From positions 5,949 to 69,948 of the forward strand of contig JACONM010000017.1 of NCBI GenBank assembly GCA_014323765.1: a stretch of DNA of 64,000 nt, given 5' to 3'. Shown one piece after another: positions 9,618 through 20,658 of this stretch (position 1 is its first letter; each line of letters begins with the position of its first letter). Under the pieces are notes generated by a model. That model made no database searches and was not told the origin of the DNA. It saw only the letters and a program-made list of their open reading frames with translations. Source of the stretch: Cellvibrionales bacterium. Its GTDB lineage: Bacteria; Pseudomonadota; Gammaproteobacteria; Pseudomonadales; GM7GCV1. Position numbers and translations under genes: made by a program.

Positions 9618-9707
9618 TTAGAGTCTCCTTAGGGTTGCACTGTGAAAGGGTGAATAACGGAATAACGGATATAGCCGAGAATAACGGAATAACGCAATAA
9701 AAGAAGT

Positions 9708-10532
9708 TTAGAAAAAAGTTGCACCGACTTCATCAAACGACTGCAAACGGTAACGAAGCCAGCTCCTAGGCTTCGGAAACAACGCCGGCAAAAGCGCACC
9801 GGACAGCACTATCTCCCCAGCCCGCATGCCAATGCCGCGCCCCGCCAAGTGATTGGCAAGCCAGGTCAGCAGGGCCGCATGGTCCAAGGAATCGGCCACG
9901 CGCACGGATTGCTCGCTTGCGCCCTCCGCTTCATCCGCCATAAAGACCGAAACCTGCGCCACCATCGTCTCTAAATCCAGCTTGCGCAACGGCTTCCACC
10001 CGCCCAAAATCACCCCCGCACTGCACGTATTCTCCGCAATCAGCGAGGGCGGATGCAACGCGGCGTAATCCAAATGGCGGTCATCGAGCACGTCAAGAGC
10101 CGGACAAACCAGATCCACCGCCGCCATCACCGTCTCCTGCGTAAAAGGGGCCGCAGCGGCATCCAATGCCTGCCCCATCTGAAAACAGATCTCACATTCG
10201 ACCCCCAAATGCTGATAATTCTCCAAGTCGATATCCGCGCTATTCCACCGCAGCCCAGTTTCGAGCACCGCCCCGACAATAGGCTCACGCAACCCGCATT
10301 TACGTTGCACCGCCGGCGACGCCAAAGCAATTTTGTAGCCCTCCCGCCGACCCGCCCCGTGGGCCTCCAACAGGGCCACCACTTCATCCTGAACCCGATA
10401 AGCACTAGCGCAGTCGGGCAAATCAAGCACCCGAAACGGCTGCCGATTGAAGTGCGCATTCAGCAGCGTAGCAGCCTGTTTGCGGGGGTCACTAGGCACC
10501 GGGGACTCCGGCGCGGCAGATTGCATTTGCAT
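9708..10532 (-). CDS. 2-keto-4-pentenoate hydratase/MhpD-like (FAH superfamily)
   Basis: AYRVQDEVVALLEAHGAGRREGYKIALASPAVQRKCGLREPIVGAV; start chosen at MQMQSA rather than the longest ORF start. Confidence 0.85.
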   Translation of the reverse strand: MQMQSAAPESPVPSDPRKQAATLLNAHFNRQPFRVLDLPDCASAYRVQDEVVALLEAHGAGRREGYKIALASPAVQRKCGLREPIVGAVLETGLRWNSADIDLENYQHLGVECEICFQMGQALDAAAAPFTQETVMAAVDLVCPALDVLDDRHLDYAALHPPSLIAENTCSAGVILGGWKPLRKLDLETMVAQVSVFMADEAEGASEQSVRVADSLDHAALLTWLANHLAGRGIGMRAGEIVLSGALLPALFPKPRSWLRYRLQSFDEVGATFF

Positions 10533-10686
10533 AAGGCGGAAAACCGGATGATGCCGGGGCGACAAGCAATATTGTATGGCGACAAATATACCAGCATATT
10601 GACAAGACCGCCTAAAAAAGATTGAATCCGCGCCCTTAGCCTCAGCCACGCCGCCGCCACCCGCGCCCCAACAGCAGGGAAATTCC

Positions 10687-11385
10687 GTGCCCGCCACCGC
10701 CACCATCGCCCCGGCCGACTTAGCCGAACCAGCCGATCTCGCCGACATCGATGCCTACACCCTAGCCGATGGGGCCCGCCGCGCCGGTATCGGTGCCGTG
10801 CTACATGGCTTGAAACCGCAAAGTTCGGCGGCACAATTCATCGGTCGCGCCCGCACCGCCCGCATCGACTACCGCCCCCACGGCCAGATCCCCCTAGCCG
10901 AATACGGCACCGGCGCACTGCTCGAATCCTGCGCCCCCGGCGATTGCCTACTGCTCGATGGCGGCGGCATAATGCTGACCGCCATGGGCGATCTCGCCGT
11001 CCACGCCCTGCACCGCAGCGGCGCAGCAGCGGCGATCATCAACGCCTGCGTGCGCGACATCGAAGCCATCGAACAAATCGGCTTGCCCGTCTTCGCTCGC
11101 GGCCCCGCCATCACCACCATGGCCGGGCGCGCCAAAATTGTCGGCATCGGCGATCCCGTCACCATCGATGGCGTTACTATTAACAACGGCGACCTCATCG
11201 CTGGTTGCCGCGGCGGAATTGTCGCCATCCCCTGGCAAGACCGCACCCGCGCTCTAACTGAGGCCCGCCGAGTACTGACAAGCGACCAACAAATGCTGGC
11301 AGGCATCGAAGCGGGCGAATCCTTCAGCACTCTCTGGGCCAAACACAAAGCCCTCCCCTCCCTGCCCTCAACACAAGGTAACTAA
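10687..11385 (+). CDS. RraA-like / 4-hydroxy-4-methyl-2-oxoglutarate aldolase-like protein (GTG start)
   Basis: DGGGIMLTAMGDLAVHALHRSGAAAAIINACVRDIEAI pattern of the RraA fold. Confidence 0.85.
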   Translation: MPATATIAPADLAEPADLADIDAYTLADGARRAGIGAVLHGLKPQSSAAQFIGRARTARIDYRPHGQIPLAEYGTGALLESCAPGDCLLLDGGGIMLTAMGDLAVHALHRSGAAAAIINACVRDIEAIEQIGLPVFARGPAITTMAGRAKIVGIGDPVTIDGVTINNGDLIAGCRGGIVAIPWQDRTRALTEARRVLTSDQQMLAGIEAGESFSTLWAKHKALPSLPSTQGN

Positions 11386-11389
11386 CTCC

Positions 11390-12256
11390 ATGCGCCAACA
11401 TCGCACCCTACTGATCACCACCTGCGCGGATGAAAAACTGCTGGCCAAGCAGCGCACCGCCACCGCCGATGTCGCCTTCCTAGAGCTCGAAGACGGCGTG
11501 CTCGCCGACCAAAAAGCCGAAGCCCGCGCCCGCTGCCTAGATGCCCTGCAAAACTGGGACTACCAAGGCAAAGAACGCTGGGTGCGCATCAATCAGATCA
11601 CCACTCTGGACGGCATGCGCGATCTTATGGAGCTCGTCCCCGGCCGCCCCGATGCCCTCATCCCCGGCAAACTACGCAGCAAAGACGAAATCACCGTCGC
11701 CGACTACATCCTCAGCCGCCGCGAAGAAGAACTCGGCCTACCAGCAGGCGAAATCAAACTCTGCCCCATGGTCGAAAGCGGCCCAGCCGTCATCAACCTA
11801 AAAGAAATCATCACCGCCTCCCCGCGCATGATCGGTGTCTGCCTCGGCACTGAAGACCTCAGCGTCGATGTCGGCATCATGCGCACCGAGGAAGAGCGCG
11901 AGCTCGAATGGGTGCGCGGCCACGTGGTCATGACCTGCCATGCACTCGGTGTCGAATGCTTCGATGTCGCCAGCGTCAAACTGCGCGAACCAAAGGCCCT
12001 CTGGCAAGAAGCCCGCCGCGTCTACCACATGGGCTACGACGGCAAAATGTGCATCTCACCGACCCAAGTCGATGTCATCCACGATGCTTTCACCCCGGAG
12101 CCGGAAAAAATCGCCTGGGCGCAAAAGATCATCAAAGCCGCCGCGGAAGCCGAACAGCAAGGCACCTCGGTCTTCGCCGTCGATGGCCGCATGGTCGACT
12201 ACCCCTTCATCGAACAAGCCAAGCAAATCCTGCGGCGGGCAGGCCAAGATGCCTAG
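11390..12256 (+). CDS. HpcH/HpaI aldolase / citrate lyase beta (CitE)-like
   Basis: LELEDGVLADQKAEAR, KLCPMVESGPAVINLKEI, GVCLGTEDLSVDVG, KMCISPTQVDVIHDAF. Confidence 0.92.
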   Translation: MRQHRTLLITTCADEKLLAKQRTATADVAFLELEDGVLADQKAEARARCLDALQNWDYQGKERWVRINQITTLDGMRDLMELVPGRPDALIPGKLRSKDEITVADYILSRREEELGLPAGEIKLCPMVESGPAVINLKEIITASPRMIGVCLGTEDLSVDVGIMRTEEERELEWVRGHVVMTCHALGVECFDVASVKLREPKALWQEARRVYHMGYDGKMCISPTQVDVIHDAFTPEPEKIAWAQKIIKAAAEAEQQGTSVFAVDGRMVDYPFIEQAKQILRRAGQDA

Positions 12257-14357
12257 CTCATCCGCCCTGCAAACCCTATTCCGCCCGCACAGCGTGGCGG
12301 TGGTCGGTGCCTCCAACGACACCAACAAATTCGGCGGCAAGGTCGCCCGCAACATCGCCCGCTCCACCATCGCCCAACGCTTCTACATCAATGCGAAAGG
12401 CGGCAAAGTCCAAGGCCAACCCGCCTACAAGTCCCTCGCCGACCTGCCCGCCGCCCCCGATGCCGTGGTCCTAGCCGTCCCCGCCCCCGTCGCCCTGCAA
12501 GAATTGCGCCGCGCCGCCGAGATGGGCACTCGCGCCGCCGTGGTTTTCGCCGCCGGCTTCCGCGAGGCCGGCGAACAAGGCCGCGCCCGCGAAGCCGAAC
12601 TCGCCAAACTCGCCGCCGACTACGACCTCGCCCTAGTCGGCCCCAACTGCGTCGGCATCGCCAACTTCGCCGACCAAGTCTTCCTCAGCTCCGCCGATGG
12701 CATAGAACCCAACCCCCCCGGCAACATCGCCCTAATATCGCAAAGCGGTTCACTCGGCATAGTGGTCTCCAGCCGCCAACAAGGCCGCTTCCGCTACCAA
12801 ATCACCACCGGCAACGAAACCGTCCTAAAAACCCACCACCTAATGCAAGCCCTGCTCGACCAAGACCCAAAAATCCAAACCTTTGCCCTATTGCTAGAAG
12901 CCGTCCACGACCCCGCCGGCCTCGCCCAAGTCGTCGCCGCCGCCCACCAAAAAGGCAAACGCACCGTATTATTAAAACTCGCCGGCTCCGCCACCGCCGG
13001 CAAGATCGCCGCCCTCCACACCGGCGCGGTCAGCGGCGCAATGGCCCCCCTGCAAGCCTATTGCCGCGACCACCGCATCCTATTAGCCGCCAGCCTGCGC
13101 GAGTTCTACGCCGTCCTAACCCTGCTCTCCACCACGACATACCAAGGCGGCACCCGCGTCGGCATCTACACCGCCTCCGGCGGCACCGCCGTACTCGGAG
13201 CCGACTTCGCCGAAAGCCAGGGCCTAGATTTACCCACCCCACCGCCCGCCGCCCGCCAAGCCGTCGCCGCAACCCTCGGCTCCCAAGCAGAGCGCATCAC
13301 CAACCCGCTCGACACCACCGGCATCCACGCCTACGATGCCACCCGCTTCGCCCAAGCCCTAAGTCAGTTCGCCGACCCCAATACCTACGACCTCGTCCTA
13401 GTCCCCCTAGGCGGCGCCGGCGGCCAAACGGCCCTAGATCGCATCCAAGCCATCGCCCAAGTCATGGCGGATTCCCCCGTGCCCATCGTCCCCGTCTGGC
13501 AACAGCTGCGCATGCTCGAAGAGCCCGCCTTTAAATGGCTGTATGAATCCGGACGGGCCATGTTCACCGACTACGAATCGCCGCTAGAAGCCATGGCCCT
13601 AATCTCCGCCCTAGACGACTCCCCCCCAGCAACAACCCAAAAATCCGCAGAATCCGCCACCACCAAAGAAACCCCCAACGATGCTCACGCCGCCACTGGC
13701 ATCCCCTTCAAAGACGCCCTCTTAGCCCTAGAAGCCGCTGGTGCCCCCATCGCCCCCATCGGTGTCGTCACCGCAAAAGACGACCCCGCCCAAGTCTTCG
13801 CCCGCTACGGCCAACCCCTCGCCCTCAAAGCCAACCACCCGCAGTTACTGCATAAATCCGATGCCAAACTAGTGGTCTTCCCGGTCGCCACCCCCGACCA
13901 ATTCCGCGCCGAAACCGCCCGCATGACCGCCGCCTGCCAAGATCTGGGCCTCCCCGATGCCGAGCTAATCGCCCAATCCGCCGTCACCGGCGGCCTCGAG
14001 CTCCTCTGCGGCTTCCAACGCGACCCCGAGCTCGGCCCCTACATAGTGCTAGGTGCCGGCGGCATCTACACCGAAATCCTCAAAGACTCCGCCGTCGCCC
14101 TAATCGCCGACAGCGGCCCAGCCAGCAGCGATCTAAAAAGCCGCCTAGAAAAAGCCCTCCAACGCCTGCGCTGCTGGCCGATCCTAAAAGGCACCCGCGG
14201 CGACCCCGGCTACGACTGGCCCGCCGCCATAGCCGCCATCCTCCCCGCCGCCGAATACTTCCGCACCAACCCCAAAATCAACGGCATGGAGCTAAACCCC
14301 CTAACCCTAATGCCCGCCCAAAACGGCGCCCAAATAGTAGACGCCCGCATCCTCTAA
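12249..14357 (+). CDS. ADP-forming acetate/acyl-CoA ligase
   Basis: LFRPHSVAVVGASNDTNKFGGKVARNI, ISQSGSLGIVVSSRQQG, ATP-grasp LALKANHPQLLHKSDAKLV; ATG overlaps the upstream stop (ATGCCTAG). Confidence 0.92.
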   Translation: MPSSSALQTLFRPHSVAVVGASNDTNKFGGKVARNIARSTIAQRFYINAKGGKVQGQPAYKSLADLPAAPDAVVLAVPAPVALQELRRAAEMGTRAAVVFAAGFREAGEQGRAREAELAKLAADYDLALVGPNCVGIANFADQVFLSSADGIEPNPPGNIALISQSGSLGIVVSSRQQGRFRYQITTGNETVLKTHHLMQALLDQDPKIQTFALLLEAVHDPAGLAQVVAAAHQKGKRTVLLKLAGSATAGKIAALHTGAVSGAMAPLQAYCRDHRILLAASLREFYAVLTLLSTTTYQGGTRVGIYTASGGTAVLGADFAESQGLDLPTPPPAARQAVAATLGSQAERITNPLDTTGIHAYDATRFAQALSQFADPNTYDLVLVPLGGAGGQTALDRIQAIAQVMADSPVPIVPVWQQLRMLEEPAFKWLYESGRAMFTDYESPLEAMALISALDDSPPATTQKSAESATTKETPNDAHAATGIPFKDALLALEAAGAPIAPIGVVTAKDDPAQVFARYGQPLALKANHPQLLHKSDAKLVVFPVATPDQFRAETARMTAACQDLGLPDAELIAQSAVTGGLELLCGFQRDPELGPYIVLGAGGIYTEILKDSAVALIADSGPASSDLKSRLEKALQRLRCWPILKGTRGDPGYDWPAAIAAILPAAEYFRTNPKINGMELNPLTLMPAQNGAQIVDARIL

Positions 14358-14407
14358 CCCCCCCTTGATTCCGCCGCCAAGCCCCGCAATTTTCAGCACT
14401 TCGCAGG

Positions 14408-14884
14408 ATGGAGCGATTCGTAATGAAAGGCACGGTGAGTTGGCAGGGAGGGGTGGCGTTTTTGGCGGAGAGTGGGAGCGGGCATCGGATTCGGGTGGAT
14501 GGGCCGCCGGAGCATGGGGGCGAGAATCGCGGGGTGCGACCGATGGAGATGCTGTTGCTGGGCGCCGCCGCTTGTTCGTCTTTTGATGTGATGGCTATGT
14601 TGGCGAAAGGTCGCCAGCAGGTTACCGACTGTGTTTGCGAGGTGGCGGCGGAGCGGGCGGAGGCGGTGCCGGCTGTTTTTACCCGCATTCATTTGCATTT
14701 TCGCCTTAGCGGTCGGGATTTGAAAGAGTCGCAGGTGCGGCGGGCGGTGCAGCTGTCCGCCGAAAAATACTGCTCGGCATCTATTATGCTGGCCGCGGCG
14801 GGGGTGGCGGTGTCGCACAGCTATGAGATCTGTGCGGCGGGCGGGGTGGATGGGTCGGATAGGTCGGGCGAGCCGGATGGGTAA
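14408..14884 (+). CDS. OsmC family protein
   Basis: RPMEMLLLGAAACSSFDVMAML, SAEKYCSASIMLAAAGVAV. Confidence 0.9.
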   Translation: MERFVMKGTVSWQGGVAFLAESGSGHRIRVDGPPEHGGENRGVRPMEMLLLGAAACSSFDVMAMLAKGRQQVTDCVCEVAAERAEAVPAVFTRIHLHFRLSGRDLKESQVRRAVQLSAEKYCSASIMLAAAGVAVSHSYEICAAGGVDGSDRSGEPDG

Positions 14885-14930
14885 AGGGGCCGACTTGGCT
14901 GGCTATCGGCGGCGGGTTTGGGCGGGGCGG

Positions 14931-15584
14931 CTAAATATGGGCGACGGTTTGGGTCATGGCTCGCGAGGCGGCGGTCATGGCGCGTTTTGCGAGCGGTGGG
15001 AATTCTAGCCCGCCGGCGGCCAGCGCAGACTGGCCGTGTTTTTCTTCGTCTTCCAGCATTTGCGCCACAATCGCCCGGCTGCGTTTGTCCGCCGCGGGCA
15101 GCTGCTGCTGATGGGTGCGCAGGTGCTGGCAAACCTGCTCTTCGGTGGCGGCGATGAAGCCTAGGCTCAGGCGGTCGCCGAGCAGGCCAGCCACCGCGCC
15201 GAGGCCGAAGGATAGCCCGTAAAACAGAGGGTTCAGATAGCTGGTGCGGCTGTCCAGTTGCGCCAATCGTGCCGCACACCATGCGAGGTGGTCGGCCTCT
15301 TCCGCCGCCGCTTGCTCCATATCGGCGCGCACCTGCGGCAATTTGGCGGTCAATGCCTGCCCTTGATAGAGGGCTTGAGCGCAGACTTCGCCGGTGTGGT
15401 TGACGCGCATTAGGCGGGCGGAGTGCTGTTTTTCCGCCGCGCTGAGTTCCGGTTCTGGCTTGTCTGCGGGAAGGTTGGGGGCCGGCGGCGGGCGGGTGCT
15501 GTGCGGGTCGGCGGCGAGGGTGCGCAGGGCGTTGTCCGCCGCATCGAGCAGCCGATCGAGGGGGCGCAGATGGCGGGTGGGCAT
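14931..15584 (-). CDS. coq7: Coq7-type 2-polyprenyl-3-methyl-6-methoxy-1,4-benzoquinone monooxygenase
   Basis: [49 protein letters not shown]. Confidence 0.95.
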   Translation of the reverse strand: MPTRHLRPLDRLLDAADNALRTLAADPHSTRPPPAPNLPADKPEPELSAAEKQHSARLMRVNHTGEVCAQALYQGQALTAKLPQVRADMEQAAAEEADHLAWCAARLAQLDSRTSYLNPLFYGLSFGLGAVAGLLGDRLSLGFIAATEEQVCQHLRTHQQQLPAADKRSRAIVAQMLEDEEKHGQSALAAGGLEFPPLAKRAMTAASRAMTQTVAHI

Positions 15585-15670
15585 CGAGATATTTGCGGGG
15601 CGGGCGATGCGGGCGGCGGCCCGGCGGTGAATTGGGGTGGGTCCGGTGCCGGTGGCGGGTGGACGGAGGG

Positions 15671-15820
15671 TTAAAACGACTTCTTTTTGCCGGGGCGGCC
15701 CTGTACGGCTTTGAAGCGCGGGTTGGATTTGCAGATGACGTAGGTGCGCCCGCGACGGCGGACGACTTGGCAGTCCGAGTGGCGGATTTTGGCACTTTTT
15801 AGGGAGCTGAGCACTTGCAT
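15671..15820 (-). CDS. rpmJ: 50S ribosomal protein L36, Cys-poor paralogue
   Basis: Short ORF missing from the supplied track: [49 protein letters not shown]. Confidence 0.93.
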   Translation of the reverse strand: MQVLSSLKSAKIRHSDCQVVRRRGRTYVICKSNPRFKAVQGRPGKKKSF

Positions 15821-16071
15821 TATTGCTTGCCTCGGTTTTTTAGGCGGCGGTTGAATTTGGCGATGCGGCCATCGTTTTGTGCGATGCGCTGCTTGCCGGT
15901 GTAGAAGGGGTGCGAGGCACTGGATACATCGATGGTCATGTAGGGGTAGGTTTTGCCCTGATGTTCGGCGGTGCGCTCGGTTTGCAGGGTCGAGCCAATG
16001 ACAAAATAGGTGTCGGAGGTGGTGTCGTGGAACAGCACTTCACGATAGTCGGGGTGAATGTCGGCCTTCAT
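15820..16071 (-). CDS. rpmE2: 50S ribosomal protein L31 type B
   Basis: [31 protein letters not shown]...SHPFYTGKQ, no CxxC. Confidence 0.93.
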   Translation of the reverse strand: MKADIHPDYREVLFHDTTSDTYFVIGSTLQTERTAEHQGKTYPYMTIDVSSASHPFYTGKQRIAQNDGRIAKFNRRLKNRGKQ

Positions 16072-16201
16072 GAGAATCTCTGGGCGGTCGCCGCTGTGGA
16101 AGCCGCTATGGTAGCGCATTCGCCCGGTCAATGCCAATGGCGGGGCGGTATTTTGCACTGCCGGGGGCTGCGCTATTGGCATTGATGCTTGGCAGGAATA
16201 G

Positions 16202-17491
16202 TTAGCGGGCCTCTTCGCGGGCGATGGCGCGGTGACCGATGTCGTTGCGCTTGTGCATGCCTTTCCAGTGAATGGATTCGGCGAGGCGGTGGGTGCGCTG
16301 GCGGGCTTCTTTTACGCTGCTGCCTAGCGCAGTGGCGCACAGTACTCGTCCGCCGCTGGTCACAGTGCGTCCGGCGGATTCGCGGGTGCCGGCGTGGAAG
16401 ACCTTGGCATCGGGCGCGGTGGCTTGCTCTAAGCCGCTGATCGGCTCGCCGGTGGCATAGGTCCCCGGGTAGCCGGCGGCGGCCAGCACTGTGCCGAGGG
16501 CCGGGCGTGGGTCCCATTCGGCGGTGGTGCGGTCTAATCGCCCCTGCAAGGCGGCTTGGCAGAGGTCGATCAGGTCGGAGCGCAATCGCAGCATGATCGG
16601 CTGGGCTTCTGGGTCGCCGAAGCGGCAGTTGTATTCGATGACTTTGGGGGTGCCATCGGGGGCGATCATTAGGCCGGCGTACAGAAAGCCGCAATAGGGG
16701 TGGCCTGCCGCGGCCAGCCCGGCGAGGGTGGGGGCGATGATCTCGGCCATGATGCGCCGCTCTACCGCTGCGGTGACCACCGGGGCGGGCGAATAGGCCC
16801 CCATGCCGCCGGTGTTGGGGCCGCGGTCGCCTTCGCCGGCGCGTTTGTGGTCTTGGCTGGTGGCCAGCGGTAGGGCGTTTTTGCCATCGGCTAGGACGAT
16901 GAAGCTGGCCTCTTCGCCTTCCAGAAACTCTTCGATGACCACTCGGGTGCCAGCCGCGCCGAAGCGATTGCCGCACAGCATCTCGCGCACCGCTGCCGCC
17001 GCCTCGCGCTGGTCTTGCGCGATCACCACGCCCTTGCCGGCGGCCAGCCCATCGGCTTTGACCACTATCGGGGTGGGCAGGGTGCGCAAATACGCCAATG
17101 CCGCGGGGAGTTCGGTAAAGGTGCGGTACGCCGCGGTGGGGATGGCGTGGCGGGTGAGGAAATCTTTGGCGAACGCTTTGGAGCCTTCCAGCCGCGCCGC
17201 GCCCTTGGTGGGGCCGAAGCAGGCCAGCCCGCGGGCTTGAAAATAGTCGACGATGCCGGCGACTAGCGGGGCTTCTGGACCGACCAGAGTCAGGCCCACC
17301 GAGCGGTTTGCGGCAAAGTCGGCTAGGGCGGCAAAGTCGTCGATCGCCAGCGCGATATTTTCTATCTTGGCTTCGCGGGCGGTGCCGGCGTTGCCTGGGG
17401 CCACATAGACCGCCTCTACCGCCGCCGCTTGCGCGGCCTTCCAAGCGAGGGCGTGTTCGCGCCCGCCGGAGCCGATGACTAGGACTCGCAT
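16202..17491 (-). CDS. purD: Phosphoribosylamine--glycine ligase
   Basis: [47 protein letters not shown]. Confidence 0.98.
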   Translation of the reverse strand: MRVLVIGSGGREHALAWKAAQAAAVEAVYVAPGNAGTAREAKIENIALAIDDFAALADFAANRSVGLTLVGPEAPLVAGIVDYFQARGLACFGPTKGAARLEGSKAFAKDFLTRHAIPTAAYRTFTELPAALAYLRTLPTPIVVKADGLAAGKGVVIAQDQREAAAAVREMLCGNRFGAAGTRVVIEEFLEGEEASFIVLADGKNALPLATSQDHKRAGEGDRGPNTGGMGAYSPAPVVTAAVERRIMAEIIAPTLAGLAAAGHPYCGFLYAGLMIAPDGTPKVIEYNCRFGDPEAQPIMLRLRSDLIDLCQAALQGRLDRTTAEWDPRPALGTVLAAAGYPGTYATGEPISGLEQATAPDAKVFHAGTRESAGRTVTSGGRVLCATALGSSVKEARQRTHRLAESIHWKGMHKRNDIGHRAIAREEAR

Positions 17492-17524
17492 GTCAGTCGT
17501 TCTGAGGGGCGATCGATGCCGCGC

Positions 17525-19096
17525 TCAATGCCGAAAGTGGCGCATGCCGGTGAACACCATCGCCAGTCCGTGTTCGTCTGCTGCGCCGATGACCTCCGCA
17601 TCGCGCCGCGAGCCGCCCGGCTGGATCACGCAGCCAACGCCGGCCTCAGCGGCTTGGTCGATGCCATCGCGGAAGGGGAAAAAGGCATCCGAGGCCATGC
17701 AGCAGCCGGCCAGATCAAACCCGGCTTGCGCGGCTTTCATAACGGCGATCCGCGCCGAGTTCACGCGGCTCATTTGCCCGGCACCGATGCCGAGGGTCTG
17801 GCCGTTGCGGGCGTAGACGATGGCGTTGGATTTGACCATTTTTGCCACTTTCCAGGCGAACAGCAGGTCGGCGGTCTCCGCCTCATTGAGCGGGCGGCGG
17901 CTGACCACTTGCAGGTCGGCGGCACTTTTTACCATGCCCAGATCCCGCTCCTGTACCAGCATGCCACCAGTCACCGACTGATGGTGCCAGCTGGGGGTCG
18001 ATGGCTCCAGCGGGGCGCATTCCAGCACCCGGATATTTGGTTTGGCGGCGGTGATTTGCCGGGCATCGGCGGCGGTGCCTGGGGCGATGATCACCTCGAC
18101 AAATTGCGTCTCCAGAATGGCGGTGGCGGTGGCGGCATCCAGCGGGCGATTTAGCGCGATCACCCCGCCGAAAGCCGATTCTGGGTCGCAGGCGTGAGCG
18201 CAACGATAGGCCGTGGGCAAATCGGCGGCGGTACTGGCCCCGCAGGGATTGGCGTGTTTGACGATGACGCAGGCGGGCTCGGCAAACAGGCACACTGTCT
18301 CAAATGCCGTATCGGTGTCGGCGATGTTGTTGTGCGACAGGGGCTTGCCCTGATGTTGCTGCGCTGTGGCGATGCCTGCTGGAGTGCCGGGCTGGCGGTA
18401 AAACGCGCTGCGCTGGTGTGGGTTTTCGCCGTAGCGCAGGTCTTGGGTTTTGCGCAGCTGGATGTTCAGGGTGCGCGGGAACAGGGCGTTGCCGCCGGGG
18501 GCGGTGCGGCCTAGGTGGTTGGCGATGGCGGCATCGTAGCGGGCGGTCTGTTCGTAGGCGCACACGGCCAGATCGAAGCGGGTCGCGTGGCTCAGATCGC
18601 GGTCGTTGTCGGCCATTTCCGCTAGGACCCGGGGGTAGTCGGCGGGGTCGGTTAGCACCGCTACATGGGCGTGGTTTTTGGCCGCGGCGCGTAACATGGC
18701 CGGGCCGCCGATGTCGATCTGCTCGATTGCTTCTTCCATGGGGCAATCAGGGCGCGCCACGGTTTGCTCGAAGGGGTAGAGGTTGACCGCGACTAGATCG
18801 ATGGGGCGGATGCCGTGTTCGGCCAGCGTGGCGTCATCGGTGCCGCGCCGCGCTAGGATGCCGCCGTGGATTTTTGGGTGCAGAGTTTTGACCCGCCCGC
18901 CGAGCATTTCTGGCAGGCCGGTGTAATCGCTCACCTCGACCACCGCGATGCCATGTTCGCGCAACATCTGGGCGGTGCCACCGGTGGAGAGAATCTCGAT
19001 CTGCCAAGCGGCGAGCTGCTGCGCAAAGTCGAGCAGGCCGGTTTTGTCCGAGACGCTGAGCAGGGCGCGGCGGATGGGCTTGTAATGGGCGGACAT
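17525..19096 (-). CDS. purH: Bifunctional AICAR formyltransferase/IMP cyclohydrolase
   Basis: [45 protein letters not shown]. Confidence 0.98.
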   Translation of the reverse strand: MSAHYKPIRRALLSVSDKTGLLDFAQQLAAWQIEILSTGGTAQMLREHGIAVVEVSDYTGLPEMLGGRVKTLHPKIHGGILARRGTDDATLAEHGIRPIDLVAVNLYPFEQTVARPDCPMEEAIEQIDIGGPAMLRAAAKNHAHVAVLTDPADYPRVLAEMADNDRDLSHATRFDLAVCAYEQTARYDAAIANHLGRTAPGGNALFPRTLNIQLRKTQDLRYGENPHQRSAFYRQPGTPAGIATAQQHQGKPLSHNNIADTDTAFETVCLFAEPACVIVKHANPCGASTAADLPTAYRCAHACDPESAFGGVIALNRPLDAATATAILETQFVEVIIAPGTAADARQITAAKPNIRVLECAPLEPSTPSWHHQSVTGGMLVQERDLGMVKSAADLQVVSRRPLNEAETADLLFAWKVAKMVKSNAIVYARNGQTLGIGAGQMSRVNSARIAVMKAAQAGFDLAGCCMASDAFFPFRDGIDQAAEAGVGCVIQPGGSRRDAEVIGAADEHGLAMVFTGMRHFRH

Positions 19097-19163
19097 GGCG
19101 ACGTTCCTGCGTTGGGCGGACAATTTAGGGCGGGCGGCGGGGCGGCGTTACGGCGACCCCTGG

Positions 19164-19439
19164 TTACAGCAACTGATAGCGCAGTAGCTTTTTGCGCAGG
19201 GTGCTGCGGCTGATGCCGAGCATGGTGGCGGCGTGCGATTGGTTGTCGGCGGCTTTTGCCATGGCCGCCTGCAGCAGCGGTCGCTCTACCTCATCGAGCA
19301 CTTTGGCGTGGAGATCGCGGGGCGGTTCATCGCCGAGATGGTCGAGGTAGTCTTCCACCGCGATCCGCACCGCATCGGCTAGGCAGCTGGCCTGCCGGAA
19401 CTGCTGCGCTGCTTTGGCGGGTTTGGCTGGTGCTTTCAT
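19164..19439 (-). CDS. fis: Fis family DNA-binding protein
   Basis: C-term ERPLLQAAMAKAADNQSHAATMLGISRSTLRKKLLRYQLL; overlaps dusB 3' end. Confidence 0.95.
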   Translation of the reverse strand: MKAPAKPAKAAQQFRQASCLADAVRIAVEDYLDHLGDEPPRDLHAKVLDEVERPLLQAAMAKAADNQSHAATMLGISRSTLRKKLLRYQLL

Positions 19440-20500
19440 GCGGGGTGCTGCATCTCGCACTCGGGGCCCGTTAGGGCCGCAAAGTGGCGGCTGGCCGCTT
19501 CCATCTGCGCATCGGCGGCGGTGATCTGGTTGATTTCCTGCTGTGCGGCGCGGCAGCGATCGGTGCTGAGGTCCGGGTTTCGGTTCGAGTTTGCCGCCTG
19601 CAAATACCAGCCAATCTGTTTGCGCGCCAGCTGGGGGCCGCGCTCGGTACCGTAATAGCGATATAGCCGTCGCAAGTGGGCGCGCATGGCCGCCAGTTTT
19701 GCGCTGTTCGATGGCTCGCGGTAGCGACCGGTTTGTAGGTAGTCGGAGATCTGCCTGAGCAGCCACGGTCGTCCCTGTGCCCCGCGGCCAACCATGACGG
19801 CGGCGGCCCCGGTGGCGCGCAACACCCGGCGGGCTTGTTCGGGCGAGCGGATGTCGCCGTTGGCGATGACCGGAATGCGCACCGCCCGCACCACCTGCGC
19901 GATGGTGCGGTATTCGGCGTGGCCGCGGAAGCGACAGGCGCGGGTGCGCCCGTGAATGCTGAGAGCGGCGATGCCGGCTTGCTCGGCGATTTGCGCGATG
20001 CGCACGGCATTGCGCTGTTGCGGGCTGGGGCCGGTGCGCATTTTTAGGGTGACTGGCACATCGACGGCGGCGACCACCGCATGCAGAATGCGCCGGACTA
20101 GCCCTTCATCGGCCAGTAGGGCTGAGCCAGCGGCGCGGTTGCACACTTTTTTGGCCGGGCAACCCATGTTGATGTCGATCCATTGGGCACCCATCGCGGC
20201 GCAACGCGCTGCGGCGGTGGCCAGCATGTCGGGGTCGCTGCCAGCCAGCTGCACCGGGCGCGGGGCGGGGTCCAGCAGCGATGGCAGGCGGGTGGCAGAT
20301 TTGCGCGAGTTCCAGAGGGCGGTTTGGGCACTGAGCATCTCGGCGATACACAGGCCCGCACCCGTGCGGCGGGCGGTCTCGCGGAAGGGCCAGTCGGTAA
20401 TACCGGCCATGGGCGCGAGCAGCACGGGCTGTTTAAGATGGGCGGCAATCGGCACGGCGAGCGGGGTTCTGGGAGGGCATAGGCGCAAAGGCAGCGGCAA
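19436..20500 (-). CDS. dusB: tRNA-dihydrouridine synthase B
   Basis: LAPMAGITDWPFRETARRTGAGLCIAEM, INMGCPAKKVCNRAAGSALL. Confidence 0.97.
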   Translation of the reverse strand: MPLPLRLCPPRTPLAVPIAAHLKQPVLLAPMAGITDWPFRETARRTGAGLCIAEMLSAQTALWNSRKSATRLPSLLDPAPRPVQLAGSDPDMLATAAARCAAMGAQWIDINMGCPAKKVCNRAAGSALLADEGLVRRILHAVVAAVDVPVTLKMRTGPSPQQRNAVRIAQIAEQAGIAALSIHGRTRACRFRGHAEYRTIAQVVRAVRIPVIANGDIRSPEQARRVLRATGAAAVMVGRGAQGRPWLLRQISDYLQTGRYREPSNSAKLAAMRAHLRRLYRYYGTERGPQLARKQIGWYLQAANSNRNPDLSTDRCRAAQQEINQITAADAQMEAASRHFAALTGPECEMQHPA

Positions 20501-20658
20501 GGAACCGATGGCAGGGCGGTTGCAAAAGGGGTGCTAATCATACCCATGTGCGCCGCCTGCGCAATGCCCACCCGCCCCCTATGCCGGACCAGAATCGGCT
20601 ACAATGCGGGCCGAGGCGGCGGTAAGCCCCTCCCCCATGGACTGACAGAGTTAGCCGC

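Noticed and set aside
10533-10748. N-terminal extension of the hydratase ORF
   Set aside because: Low-complexity sequence overlapping the divergent RraA-like gene; the internal MQMQSA start fits the family better.
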